From Bacillota bacterium (lineage in GTDB: Bacteria; Bacillota; Clostridia; Peptostreptococcales; Anaerovoracaceae), in the NCBI GenBank assembly GCA_029219125.1, contig JAQXSU010000053.1, positions 1 through 6,618 on the forward strand: a stretch of 6,618 nt of DNA, in the 5' to 3' direction. The translations under genes and the position numbers were made by a program. Every line of letters starts with the position of its first letter. The stretch's first letter is position 1. Positions 1-5,530 of the stretch are shown here, piece by piece. The notes beneath the pieces are model-generated. The model saw only the letters and a list, made by a program, of their open reading frames with translations, was not told the DNA's origin and did no database searches.

Positions 1-678
1 AGAGAGCATCCGGGGACAACTGTGGTGACGGACAGCATCACCTCCGACCAGCTGACCGTATATCTGGAGCAGTGCCTTGGCCTGAAACACCTGCGGTTCA
101 AGCGGGGATACAAGAATGTGATCAATAAGTCCATAGAGCTGAATGAAGCAGGGATCGACAGCCAGCTGGCCATTGAGACCTCCGGCCATGCAGCATATAA
201 GGAAAACTATTTCCTGGACGATGGTGCCTATCTGGCCACGAAGATCGTTATCAAAGCGGCGCAGTTGAAGCGGCAGGGGGAATCCCTGGATGTGATCCTG
301 TCTTCTCTGGAAGAACCGAAGGAGGCCGTTGAGTACCGGTTCCCGATTCTGGCGGAGGAGTTCGGACCGTATGGCGATCAGGTGCTGGAAGATATGAAAG
401 CATGGGCAGCGGCAGGAGAAGCAGCCTGCGGAAGCTGCGGGACTGCTGTAAAAATTCAGGTGGTGGAGCCCAACTATGAGGGCGTTCGCCTGAACTTCCG
501 CGCAGAAGCGGATTGCTGCCGCGGAGAAGGTCTGTCAGGCTGGTGCCTGCTACGGAAATCGCTCCATGATCCGATCATGCCTCTGAACATTGAAGTTACG
601 AAAGGCAGCTGCGACGATATCCTTATGATACTGAAGGATTTTCTCCGGCAGTATGATAAGCTGAAGCTGGAACTGTAA
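1..678 (+). CDS. Phosphomannomutase/phosphoglucomutase, C-terminal part (5' end outside window)
   Basis: This is an alpha-D-phosphohexomutase, the cytoplasmic enzyme class that interconverts hexose 6-phosphate and hexose 1-phosphate (mannose or glucose) to feed nucleotide-sugar and surface-glycan synthesis. The reading frame is open from base 1, so the GTG at 22 is probably internal and the gene starts upstream. Domain 3 is recognisable from the HPGTT and FKRGYKNVI segments and from the sugar-specificity loop ETSGH (175-189). Domain 4 carries the phosphate-binding loop as R-K-S-L-H-D-P (553-573), followed by MPLNIE. The catalytic phosphoserine and the DxDxDR metal loop belong to domains 1 and 2 and lie outside the window. 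Domain 4 is rich in cysteine (CGSC at 427-438, CC at 514-519, further Cys at 544 and 610). Whether mannose or glucose phosphate is preferred cannot be told from this part. The gene is followed by its own terminator, so it is probably the last gene of its transcript. Confidence 0.88.
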   Translation, partial: REHPGTTVVTDSITSDQLTVYLEQCLGLKHLRFKRGYKNVINKSIELNEAGIDSQLAIETSGHAAYKENYFLDDGAYLATKIVIKAAQLKRQGESLDVILSSLEEPKEAVEYRFPILAEEFGPYGDQVLEDMKAWAAAGEAACGSCGTAVKIQVVEPNYEGVRLNFRAEADCCRGEGLSGWCLLRKSLHDPIMPLNIEVTKGSCDDILMILKDFLRQYDKLKLEL

Positions 679-697
679 AAAATAAGAAGTAAGAAGT

Positions 698-733
698 GAG
701 CAGGAAGCAGAAATGCGGCCTGCTCTTTCTTTT
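698..733 (+). terminator. Rho-independent terminator after the phosphohexomutase gene
   Basis: A perfect 7-bp stem pairs GAGCAGG (698-704) with CCTGCTC (719-725), separated by a 14-base loop. The T-rich run TTTCTTTT (726-733) follows directly. It lies 20 bases after the stop codon and should end the upstream transcript, separating it from the carboxypeptidase gene. Confidence 0.75.
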
Positions 734-734
734 G

Positions 735-1000
735 CGGATTTATCGGAAACGAAGGCAGGAAATGCAGGTACATAAGTATACAGTGTACAGAATCCCGGAA
801 AAGATGTTCTGAAAACCGGAAAACCATACAGAAAAGAAAGCTGGCTGAAACAGGTGGCAACGCAGGCTGATCCCTGCAGTTTTCGACAGGAACAGGTTCT
901 CTGCGTGTACGAATTTTGAAGAAAAACGTCTGGCACAGAAATTGCTTTTCAAACACTGCAGGAGTACAACAGAGAATATGGTACAGCATTGTACACACGG
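735..1000. other. Intergenic region without a gene; cluster of TACA/TGTA half-sites
   Basis: No convincing coding frame is seen on either strand between the terminator and the carboxypeptidase ribosome site. All six GTAC tetramers here occur as GTACA or TGTAC (starting at 768, 784, 906, 964, 981 and 990). Two pairs form inverted repeats: 768-788 with an 11-base spacer, and 981-994 with a 4-base spacer. A short hairpin, GCAGG (862-866) against CCTGC (873-877), is also present. The best sigma-A-like promoter I can find is TTGCTT (942-947), 17 bases, TACAAC (965-970). That match is weak (3/6 and 4/6), but it would place the 981-994 dyad just after the transcription start, where a repressor could act. 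Confidence 0.4.
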
Positions 1001-1008
1001 AAAGGAGA
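1001..1008 (+). promoter_or_regulatory. Ribosome binding site deciding the GTG 1018 start
   Basis: AAAGGAGA sits 9 bases before GTG 1018. The same frame is open back to a TTG at 916, but no comparable ribosome site supports that start. Starting at 1018 also places a clean signal peptide at the very N terminus, which a 34-residue polar extension would spoil. Confidence 0.8.
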
Positions 1009-1017
1009 CAAGCGAAA

Positions 1018-2802
1018 GTGAGAAAACGTTTTTTAAGCGTAGTCATTATTTTAGCAGTATTGTTTACTGCCAGCTTCAGCGTAACCGGCGCAGCATTCGC
1101 ATCTGACCAGGGCAACTGTGTCAACGTGAAGCTTACCGTAAACGGAAAGAAAACAGAAACTGTAAAGGCATATTATGCATCTTACACATATAATACATAT
1201 GTGTCTCTGGAAGACCTGGCATGGGCTCTGAAGGGGACCAGCAAAGCCTTCGATGTGGAGAATGTGGACGGAGAATGGACTGTGACCACCGGAAAGGATT
1301 ACACCGGTGAAGAACCTGTTCCGTTTGACACCACTTCCAAGGAAGATCCAAACGTGTTCCATGACATCGAATTTGATGCGTACGACATCACCATCGATGA
1401 TAAGACTTATGAAATGAGAGTGTATGATAATTATGACTACTCTGATTTCGATGGAGAGGTGCAGGGCGTGTATGTCCGGCTCATCGACCTGGGACTGTTT
1501 ATGAACCTGTCTTTTGGTTATGAAGGCTATGGAAAGATGTCTATCAACACATCCAGGGATTTCGTTCTGGATATGGACAAGCTGGAAAGTGCCGAATACT
1601 TCCATGACCTGGACGGCGTTTACCTGGGAGACCTGACCACAGGAAAGAAACTGTACAGCTGGGATGAGAAGCACCAGACAGAAATCGCTTCCACTTCCAA
1701 ACTGATGACAGCAGCCATCGTTCTGGACGAAGTGGCTGACGGAAAGATTTCCATGAAGGATATCTATACCGTGAGTGATGCGGTTCACTATGAAGCACTG
1801 TCAGAAGACGGTACGTTATATGCCGACATGCCTTCCCGCGGAAAGGTGGAAATGAAGGTGGGACAGACCTGGTCCGTAGGGGATCTGATGTCTGCAATGC
1901 TGCTGCCTTCCGCCAATGAAGCCGCAACTGCACTGGCAGAAGTCGTATCCGGTTCCGAAGCGAAGTTCGTGAAGAAGATGAACGCGAAAGCGAAAGAGCT
2001 GGGACTGAAATCTGCGAAGTTCTATAATCCGCACGGACTGCCTGCATATACCAACAGCCAGTTTACCGGCAAGAGACAGAATAAAATGAGTGCAGAAGAT
2101 ATGTACAAGTTATGTGCATATCTGATGAAAAACTATAAAGAGGAACTGGTTGCCATTACAGGACAGACCAGCCATGAACTGAAATCCCTGGCGGACGATA
2201 TTTATCTGACTGCAGAGGAAAATGACGGTGTGGAAGTGAAATACGGGGATGAAGACGGATATATGCCATATGTGAATACTACGTATGCCACCCTGTTCCA
2301 GAATGTTGACGGTCTGATCGGATTGAAAACCGGTACGACGAACCGGTCCGGCGCCTGCATCGTCACCGCCATCGACACACCGGATGCATCCAACAACATG
2401 CATACCATAATTTCCGTATCCTTCGGCGGTGAAGATAATCGTCAGAGATATGAGTCTTCCACGGTACTGCTGAACTATGCGAAACAGAAAGTCGCAGCAC
2501 AGAAGACCGCAGTGACAGTGAAGGCTGCTGCGACCAAGGCGGATGGAAAGAAAGCTGTTAAGATTTCCTGGTCCGGAAAAAACAATGTAAAGCTGAACTA
2601 TGAAGGATATGAAGTCTTCCGGTCTGTAAAGAAATCTGCAGGATACGGAACGAAACCGCTGGCAAAGACAAGCAAGAGATCCTATGTGGATACCAAGGTA
2701 AAAGCAGGCACGAAGTATTATTACAAAGTGCGCGGATTCAACACTGTGAATGGTGAAAAGGAATATTCCGGCTGGTCCGATAAGGCTGCTGTGACAGCAT
2801 AA
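1018..2802 (+). CDS. Secreted D-alanyl-D-alanine carboxypeptidase (peptidase S11, DacA/PBP5-like) with N-terminal CuAO_N-like and C-terminal Fn3-like domains
   Basis: This 594-residue penicillin-binding DD-carboxypeptidase is expected to remove the terminal D-Ala from peptidoglycan pentapeptides outside the membrane, limiting cross-linking. Residues 1-28 are a signal peptide: RKR, a hydrophobic core, and a likely cut after AFA. Residues about 34-180 resemble the copper-amine-oxidase N-terminal-like domain of Clostridia surface proteins, with two beta/YVSLEDLA and YVRLIDLG units. The S11 catalytic domain spans about 190-485 and has all three active-site motifs: S225-T-S-K228 (nucleophile and general base), S298-A-N300 and K437-T-G-T440. 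Residues about 498-594 form a fibronectin type III-like beta domain (YEGYEVFRS, TKYYYKVRGF). The C-terminal amphipathic membrane helix of classical DacA is not visible, so the protein may be released or held through its extra domains. It appears monocistronic, between terminators at 698-733 and 2883-2924. The family call is firm; substrate and the roles of the outer domains are inference. Confidence 0.93.
   Translation: MRKRFLSVVIILAVLFTASFSVTGAAFASDQGNCVNVKLTVNGKKTETVKAYYASYTYNTYVSLEDLAWALKGTSKAFDVENVDGEWTVTTGKDYTGEEPVPFDTTSKEDPNVFHDIEFDAYDITIDDKTYEMRVYDNYDYSDFDGEVQGVYVRLIDLGLFMNLSFGYEGYGKMSINTSRDFVLDMDKLESAEYFHDLDGVYLGDLTTGKKLYSWDEKHQTEIASTSKLMTAAIVLDEVADGKISMKDIYTVSDAVHYEALSEDGTLYADMPSRGKVEMKVGQTWSVGDLMSAMLLPSANEAATALAEVVSGSEAKFVKKMNAKAKELGLKSAKFYNPHGLPAYTNSQFTGKRQNKMSAEDMYKLCAYLMKNYKEELVAITGQTSHELKSLADDIYLTAEENDGVEVKYGDEDGYMPYVNTTYATLFQNVDGLIGLKTGTTNRSGACIVTAIDTPDASNNMHTIISVSFGGEDNRQRYESSTVLLNYAKQKVAAQKTAVTVKAAATKADGKKAVKISWSGKNNVKLNYEGYEVFRSVKKSAGYGTKPLAKTSKRSYVDTKVKAGTKYYYKVRGFNTVNGEKEYSGWSDKAAVTA
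1184..1204. repeat. Perfect 8-bp inverted repeat inside the carboxypeptidase gene
   Basis: ACACATAT (1184-1191) and ATATGTGT (1197-1204) are exact reverse complements separated by AATAC. The right half contains TACATATGTG (1194-1203), one base from the TACATATGTA core typical of BlaI/MecI operators. It lies about 170 bases into the coding region, encoding part of a tyrosine- and threonine-rich strand, so it may be chance. Confidence 0.45.
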
Positions 2803-2882
2803 AAAAGACACGGAACCGACATATTCATTGATACATGCACAGTACTCCGGCAGGCATCTATGATCACAGAAAGAATATAATG

Positions 2883-2924
2883 AAAATCCATTTTCCGACA
2901 GGAAGCCGGGAAATGGATTTTTTT
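2883..2924 (+). terminator. Strong rho-independent terminator after the carboxypeptidase gene
   Basis: An 11-bp perfect stem (2883-2893 with 2911-2921) extends by one T-G pair and two C-G pairs to 14 bp, closing an 11-base loop (2897-2907). The T-run occupies 2918-2924. The A-run at 2883-2886 mirrors it, so the structure might also stop transcription from the other side. It isolates the carboxypeptidase gene from the hydrolase gene. Confidence 0.92.
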
Positions 2925-2949
2925 CGTTCTTCCTTTTTTCTGAATGAAA

Positions 2950-2958
2950 TGATATACT
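2950..2958 (+). promoter_or_regulatory. Extended -10 promoter of the hydrolase gene
   Basis: TGATATACT gives the extended -10 form TG-N-TATACT, with the hexamer at 2953-2958 (5 of 6 matches to TATAAT). No good -35 is seen 17 bases upstream, where the sequence is pyrimidine-rich, which is common for extended -10 promoters. Transcription would begin near 2964-2966, just after the preceding terminator and just before the AGGAGG at 2978. This makes the ATG at 2961 unusable as a start. Confidence 0.5.
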
Positions 2959-2977
2959 GAATGAAGAACACACAAGC

Positions 2978-2983
2978 AGGAGG
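2978..2983 (+). promoter_or_regulatory. Ribosome binding site deciding the GTG 2991 start
   Basis: A full AGGAGG lies 7 bases before GTG 2991. Neither the in-frame ATG at 2961 nor the one at 3054 has a comparable site. Confidence 0.8.
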
Positions 2984-2990
2984 TAGGACT

Positions 2991-4100
2991 GTGAAATATC
3001 TGTTCTCAGGAGACATACAATACTATAGCGGCAGGAAGCAGAAAAAGAAATACATGAAGAAGGTACTGGTCATCCTGTTACTGGTTCTGGTGGTGATGTT
3101 TTCCACAGGATCCTTTTTTATGATCCATGATGCCTATCAGCAGATGTTCGGTAGGGCTGACCGGCCGGAACGCACCGTTTATCAGACCTACGAAGACATT
3201 GCCCAGGATTACAGCAGAACAGAGATCAGCTTCTCCTCTCAGGGGAATACGCTGAAGGGATATCTGTACGGACCGAAAAAGGCGCAGGCACTGGTAGTAA
3301 TCAGCCATGGCATGGGCGGCGGAGCAGACAGTTACATAAAAGAAGCAGCATATTTCGCCAAACGGGGATTCAAGGTACTGGCCTTTGACAATACAGGAAG
3401 CTATGACAGCGAAGGGGATGGAATCATGGGGCTTTCCCAGTCTGTCATCGATCTGGACGCGGCGCTGACGTATGTGGAGCATAACGAGGAACTGAAAAAA
3501 CTGCCGGTGCTCCTTTACGGACACAGCTGGGGCGGCTGGGCGGTTACATCTATTCTGCACTACGATCACAACATTACTGCGGCCGTCAGCGTGGCAGGAT
3601 ATAATTCACCGATGGAGATCATCATGGACTGGGTGAAGGACGATATGGGGCTGCTCCGCCATGTGGAATATCCGTATATCTGGATCTATCAGAAAGTGCT
3701 CTTCGGTGGTGCGGCCAACCTGTCGGCTGCGGAATGCATCAATGAGACCGATACACCGGTGCTGATTATGCAGGGAACGGAGGACAAGGTGGTAGACTGC
3801 GATACCGTTTCCATCATGGCCCATCAGGATGAAATCACCAATCCGAACGTCAGATTTATCCGGTGGAGTGAAGAGGGGCAGAACGGTCATAGTGATCTCT
3901 TCCTCGCACCCGAAAATGCAGCCTACCGTCAGGAAGTGGCGGACTCCTGGAACGCACTGCAGGAAGAATACGGCGGCGATGTGCCGGAAGGGGAAGCGGC
4001 CCAGTGGTATGCCGGCGTGGATAAGGCCAGAATGTCGAAGCTGGATGAGGTGTTCATGCAGAACGTCTACCAGTTCTTTAAAGAAGCGCTGGAAGAATAG
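2991..4100 (+). CDS. Membrane-anchored alpha/beta hydrolase (serine hydrolase family)
   Basis: This is a 369-residue alpha/beta-fold hydrolase; the substrate is unknown, with esters, amides or lipids all possible. It begins with about 21 mostly polar residues including a basic RKQKKK patch, then a hydrophobic segment at about 25-44 that should act as an uncleaved signal anchor and place the catalytic domain outside the membrane. The fold is shown by the oxyanion-loop motif H106-G-M-G-G-G, the nucleophile elbow G177-H-S179-W-G-G, the probable catalytic acid D265 in GTEDKVVD, and the catalytic histidine H300 in NGHSD. The stretch between the nucleophile and D265 (MEIIMDWVKDD onward) probably forms a lid. 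The layout resembles the S33/Hydrolase_4 type of family. The gene has its own extended -10 promoter and is followed by a gap containing a weak hairpin. The fold and triad are clear; the physiological role is not. Confidence 0.85.
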   Translation: MKYLFSGDIQYYSGRKQKKKYMKKVLVILLLVLVVMFSTGSFFMIHDAYQQMFGRADRPERTVYQTYEDIAQDYSRTEISFSSQGNTLKGYLYGPKKAQALVVISHGMGGGADSYIKEAAYFAKRGFKVLAFDNTGSYDSEGDGIMGLSQSVIDLDAALTYVEHNEELKKLPVLLYGHSWGGWAVTSILHYDHNITAAVSVAGYNSPMEIIMDWVKDDMGLLRHVEYPYIWIYQKVLFGGAANLSAAECINETDTPVLIMQGTEDKVVDCDTVSIMAHQDEITNPNVRFIRWSEEGQNGHSDLFLAPENAAYRQEVADSWNALQEEYGGDVPEGEAAQWYAGVDKARMSKLDEVFMQNVYQFFKEALEE

Positions 4101-4102
4101 AG

Positions 4103-4126
4103 AAAAAAACCGGCCTGCGAAGCCGG
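4103..4126 (-). terminator. GC hairpin with a U-run only in the minus direction
   Basis: CCGGC (4110-4114) pairs with GCCGG (4122-4126) around a 7-base loop. On the + strand the run next to the stem is seven A residues on its left (4103-4109), so on the minus strand the hairpin is followed by seven T residues, the classical terminator arrangement. In the + direction only a broken TATTTT follows, about 8 bases away, so stopping of hydrolase transcripts should be inefficient. The stem is short but all GC. Confidence 0.4.
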
Positions 4127-4142
4127 GCGAAAATATTTTGCG

Positions 4143-4193
4143 AAAAAAGTAAAAAAATCAAAAAAAGTGTGACCGAAATTCAGGCACATTCGT
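4143..4193 (+). promoter_or_regulatory. Candidate ECF-type promoter with upstream A-tracts
   Basis: TGTGACC (4168-4174), 16 bases, then CGT (4191-4193) resembles promoters of ECF sigma factors of the SigW/SigM kind (about TGAAAC-N16-CGT). The usually conserved AAC appears here as GAC. Three runs of six to seven A residues (4143-4148, 4151-4157, 4160-4166), spaced 8-9 bases apart, lie directly upstream and could act as an UP element or bend the DNA. The operon it precedes starts with an ECF sigma factor, so autoregulation is plausible. Confidence 0.4.
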
Positions 4194-4202
4194 TTATCAC
4201 AC

Positions 4203-4208
4203 AGGAGG
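4203..4208 (+). promoter_or_regulatory. Ribosome binding site deciding the ATG 4214 start
   Basis: AGGAGG (extended by GG) lies 5 bases before ATG 4214. The alternative GTG at 4169 would add 15 residues not typical of the family and would overlap the candidate promoter. Confidence 0.8.
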
Positions 4209-4213
4209 GGAAC

Positions 4214-4723
4214 ATGAAAATTGTCCGGAGCCATTCCGAAGAGATCGCCCGGCTTTATGACAGCTATGGGGACATGCTGTTTCGTCTCGCCTGTTCGATT
4301 TTGCTGAATCGGGCGGACGCCGAAGATGCCGTGCAGGACATGTTCATAAAGATCATCGGAAAAGTGCCGGAGTTTGATCAGGAGAGGCAGGAGCGGGCCT
4401 GGCTTACCAGAGTGCTGGTGAATCAGTGCCGCGACAGTCTGAAACGCAGGAAGCTTCGAGTTTATACGCCCCTTGACGAGCTGCTGGAAACGACGGGGAA
4501 AGAACCGTCCGTTCCCGGCCCGGAAGAGGCAGAGGGCAGCGGTGTGCTGCAGGCGGTTTTCGCTTTAGGGGAAAAGTACAGAGAACCGATCCTTCTTTAC
4601 TATTTCGAAGGGTTCAGCGTGGAGGAAACGGCTGCGATTCTGGGGATCGGGCAGTCTGCGTTGAAAATGCGGCTGGCTCGCGGGCGGGAGATGTTGAAAA
4701 AACGAATGGAGGAGGAACGGTGA
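4214..4723 (+). CDS. RNA polymerase sigma factor, ECF (sigma-70) family
   Basis: This is a 169-residue ECF sigma factor, a normal length for the family. Sigma region 2 spans about 12-80, with the core-binding helix DAEDAVQDMFIKI at 35-47 and the arginine/tryptophan-containing helix around RAWLTRVLVNQCRD. Region 4 spans about 113-165, with the helix-turn-helix FSVEETAAILGIGQSALKMR at 134-153 that should read the -35 element. The recognition helix has SALKMRLARGR where many relatives have TVKSRLxRAR. The start at 4214 is chosen from the ribosome site. The stop is one base before the next gene, so the two are almost certainly translated together. As in other ECF systems, this protein should be held inactive by the following membrane protein until a signal at the envelope releases it. 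The regulon is unknown but may include its own operon. Confidence 0.93.
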   Translation: MKIVRSHSEEIARLYDSYGDMLFRLACSILLNRADAEDAVQDMFIKIIGKVPEFDQERQERAWLTRVLVNQCRDSLKRRKLRVYTPLDELLETTGKEPSVPGPEEAEGSGVLQAVFALGEKYREPILLYYFEGFSVEETAAILGIGQSALKMRLARGREMLKKRMEEER

Positions 4724-4724
4724 C

Positions 4725-5525
4725 ATGAAAGAAAACGAAAGATTCATGGATGACGACGGGCTGAAACAAGCCGCCGCCGTGTATCAGAGCATACAGGCAC
4801 CTTCCGAATTGAGAGATCGGGTACTTCAGGGGGTGGAAAGAGAATGCACGTCTGCTTCTGCACGGAAGCTTTCACGGAGCAAAATCTACAAGATGGGCAC
4901 TCTGGCGGCCTGTGTGGCCGTTCTGGCAATTTCTGTTTCTCTGGGGAATATGGAGGATCAGCTGTCGCAGCTGACGCCGGAAACGGTGAACAGCAGTCCG
5001 ACGTCTGCTTATGAGATTCCGGATGAAGTGATTCCGGATGAGGGGGATCCGGATGCAGCAGATGTAGATGAGGTGATGGAAAAGATTGGGGATCCGGAAG
5101 AGATATCGGATGTTTCGGAGCCGGCAGCCCCGTCGTCAACTTCGGGTGCGGAAGAGAAGCCTGCAGCAAATAATTCGGAAGGAAAAAAATCCGCAGCCAA
5201 GCCAGAAGCGGCGCAGCTGCAGAATCTCCGTTTCCTGGAGGAAGACGGAAATACTACAGAGGAAAAAAGTCTGGCCAGCGTGAAAGAAGGCGGGGACAAT
5301 GATGGAATCTCCGTGGGAAAGCTGCTGCCGGGCATGCTTTGTAGTGAGAAAACGCTGGATGACTGGGAAATCCGGGTGGTGGATGCTGCGGAAGGAAGCT
5401 GCACCGTGGAAGTATCCGGCGGGGAGAAGACCGCAACAGTGGTGCTGACCAGAGAGGATGGTTCTGAGGAAAGCAGCCGATGGACGATACAGTCCGCAGA
5501 AAACAATTTCAAAGGAGAAGAATAG
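4725..5525 (+). CDS. Single-pass membrane anti-sigma factor-like protein
   Basis: The probable partner of the sigma factor has 266 residues. The first 55 are cytoplasmic, with the QAPSELRDRVLQGVERE segment (24-40) that resembles the short sigma-binding regions of Clostridia anti-sigma factors. A hydrophobic span at about 57-74 crosses the membrane once. Outside follow an acidic, proline-containing stalk (about 80-165), with a five-residue repeat around 98-112, and a C-terminal region (about 185-262) predicted by eye to be beta-rich, with two cysteines (206 and 226) that could form a disulfide. No HxxxCxxC zinc motif of ZAS anti-sigma factors is present. Its own GGAGGAGG (4708-4715) lies within the end of the sigma gene, 9 bases before the ATG, and the two genes are one base apart. 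I do not recognise the outer domain as a known family. The role rests mainly on position and topology. Confidence 0.75.
   Translation: MKENERFMDDDGLKQAAAVYQSIQAPSELRDRVLQGVERECTSASARKLSRSKIYKMGTLAACVAVLAISVSLGNMEDQLSQLTPETVNSSPTSAYEIPDEVIPDEGDPDAADVDEVMEKIGDPEEISDVSEPAAPSSTSGAEEKPAANNSEGKKSAAKPEAAQLQNLRFLEEDGNTTEEKSLASVKEGGDNDGISVGKLLPGMLCSEKTLDDWEIRVVDAAEGSCTVEVSGGEKTATVVLTREDGSEESSRWTIQSAENNFKGEE
5015..5055 (+). repeat. Three imperfect 15-bp tandem units in the anti-sigma stalk
   Basis: GATTCCGGATGA at 5015-5026 recurs at 5030-5041, and a diverged GATCCGGATG lies at 5046-5055, a period of 15-16 bases. They encode I-P-D-E-V, I-P-D-E-G and D-P-D-A-A (residues 98-112). This is a proline/acidic stalk that probably grew by duplication. 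Confidence 0.75.
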
Positions 5526-5530
5526 AAAAA

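Noticed and set aside
852..877. AGGTGGCAACGC followed by a small hairpin resembles the T-box antiterminator motif (AGGGTGGxACCGCG).
   Set aside because: The match is imperfect, no stem I with its specifier loop is recognisable upstream, no terminator hairpin precedes the gene, and a DD-carboxypeptidase is not a usual T-box target.
916..1017. 34-codon upstream extension of the carboxypeptidase from a TTG.
   Set aside because: It has no ribosome site, adds polar residues before a clean signal peptide, and competes with a good AAAGGAGA before GTG 1018.
474..2973. Long minus-strand open frames opposite the phosphohexomutase and carboxypeptidase genes (for example 474-1124, 1051-1788, 2110-2973).
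   Set aside because: They are complementary-strand shadows of well-identified + genes. Their proteins are rich in Cys, Phe, Ser and His with no family resemblance, and no ribosome sites were noted.
3829..4152. A 107-residue + frame overlapping the hydrolase 3' end.
   Set aside because: It is an arginine/serine-rich out-of-frame reading of the hydrolase, which carries the catalytic histidine motif in the other frame.
4167..4202. CRP-like TGTGA/TCACA site.
   Set aside because: The arms are 24 bases apart rather than 6, and CRP control is not expected in this lineage. Kept only as an inverted repeat.
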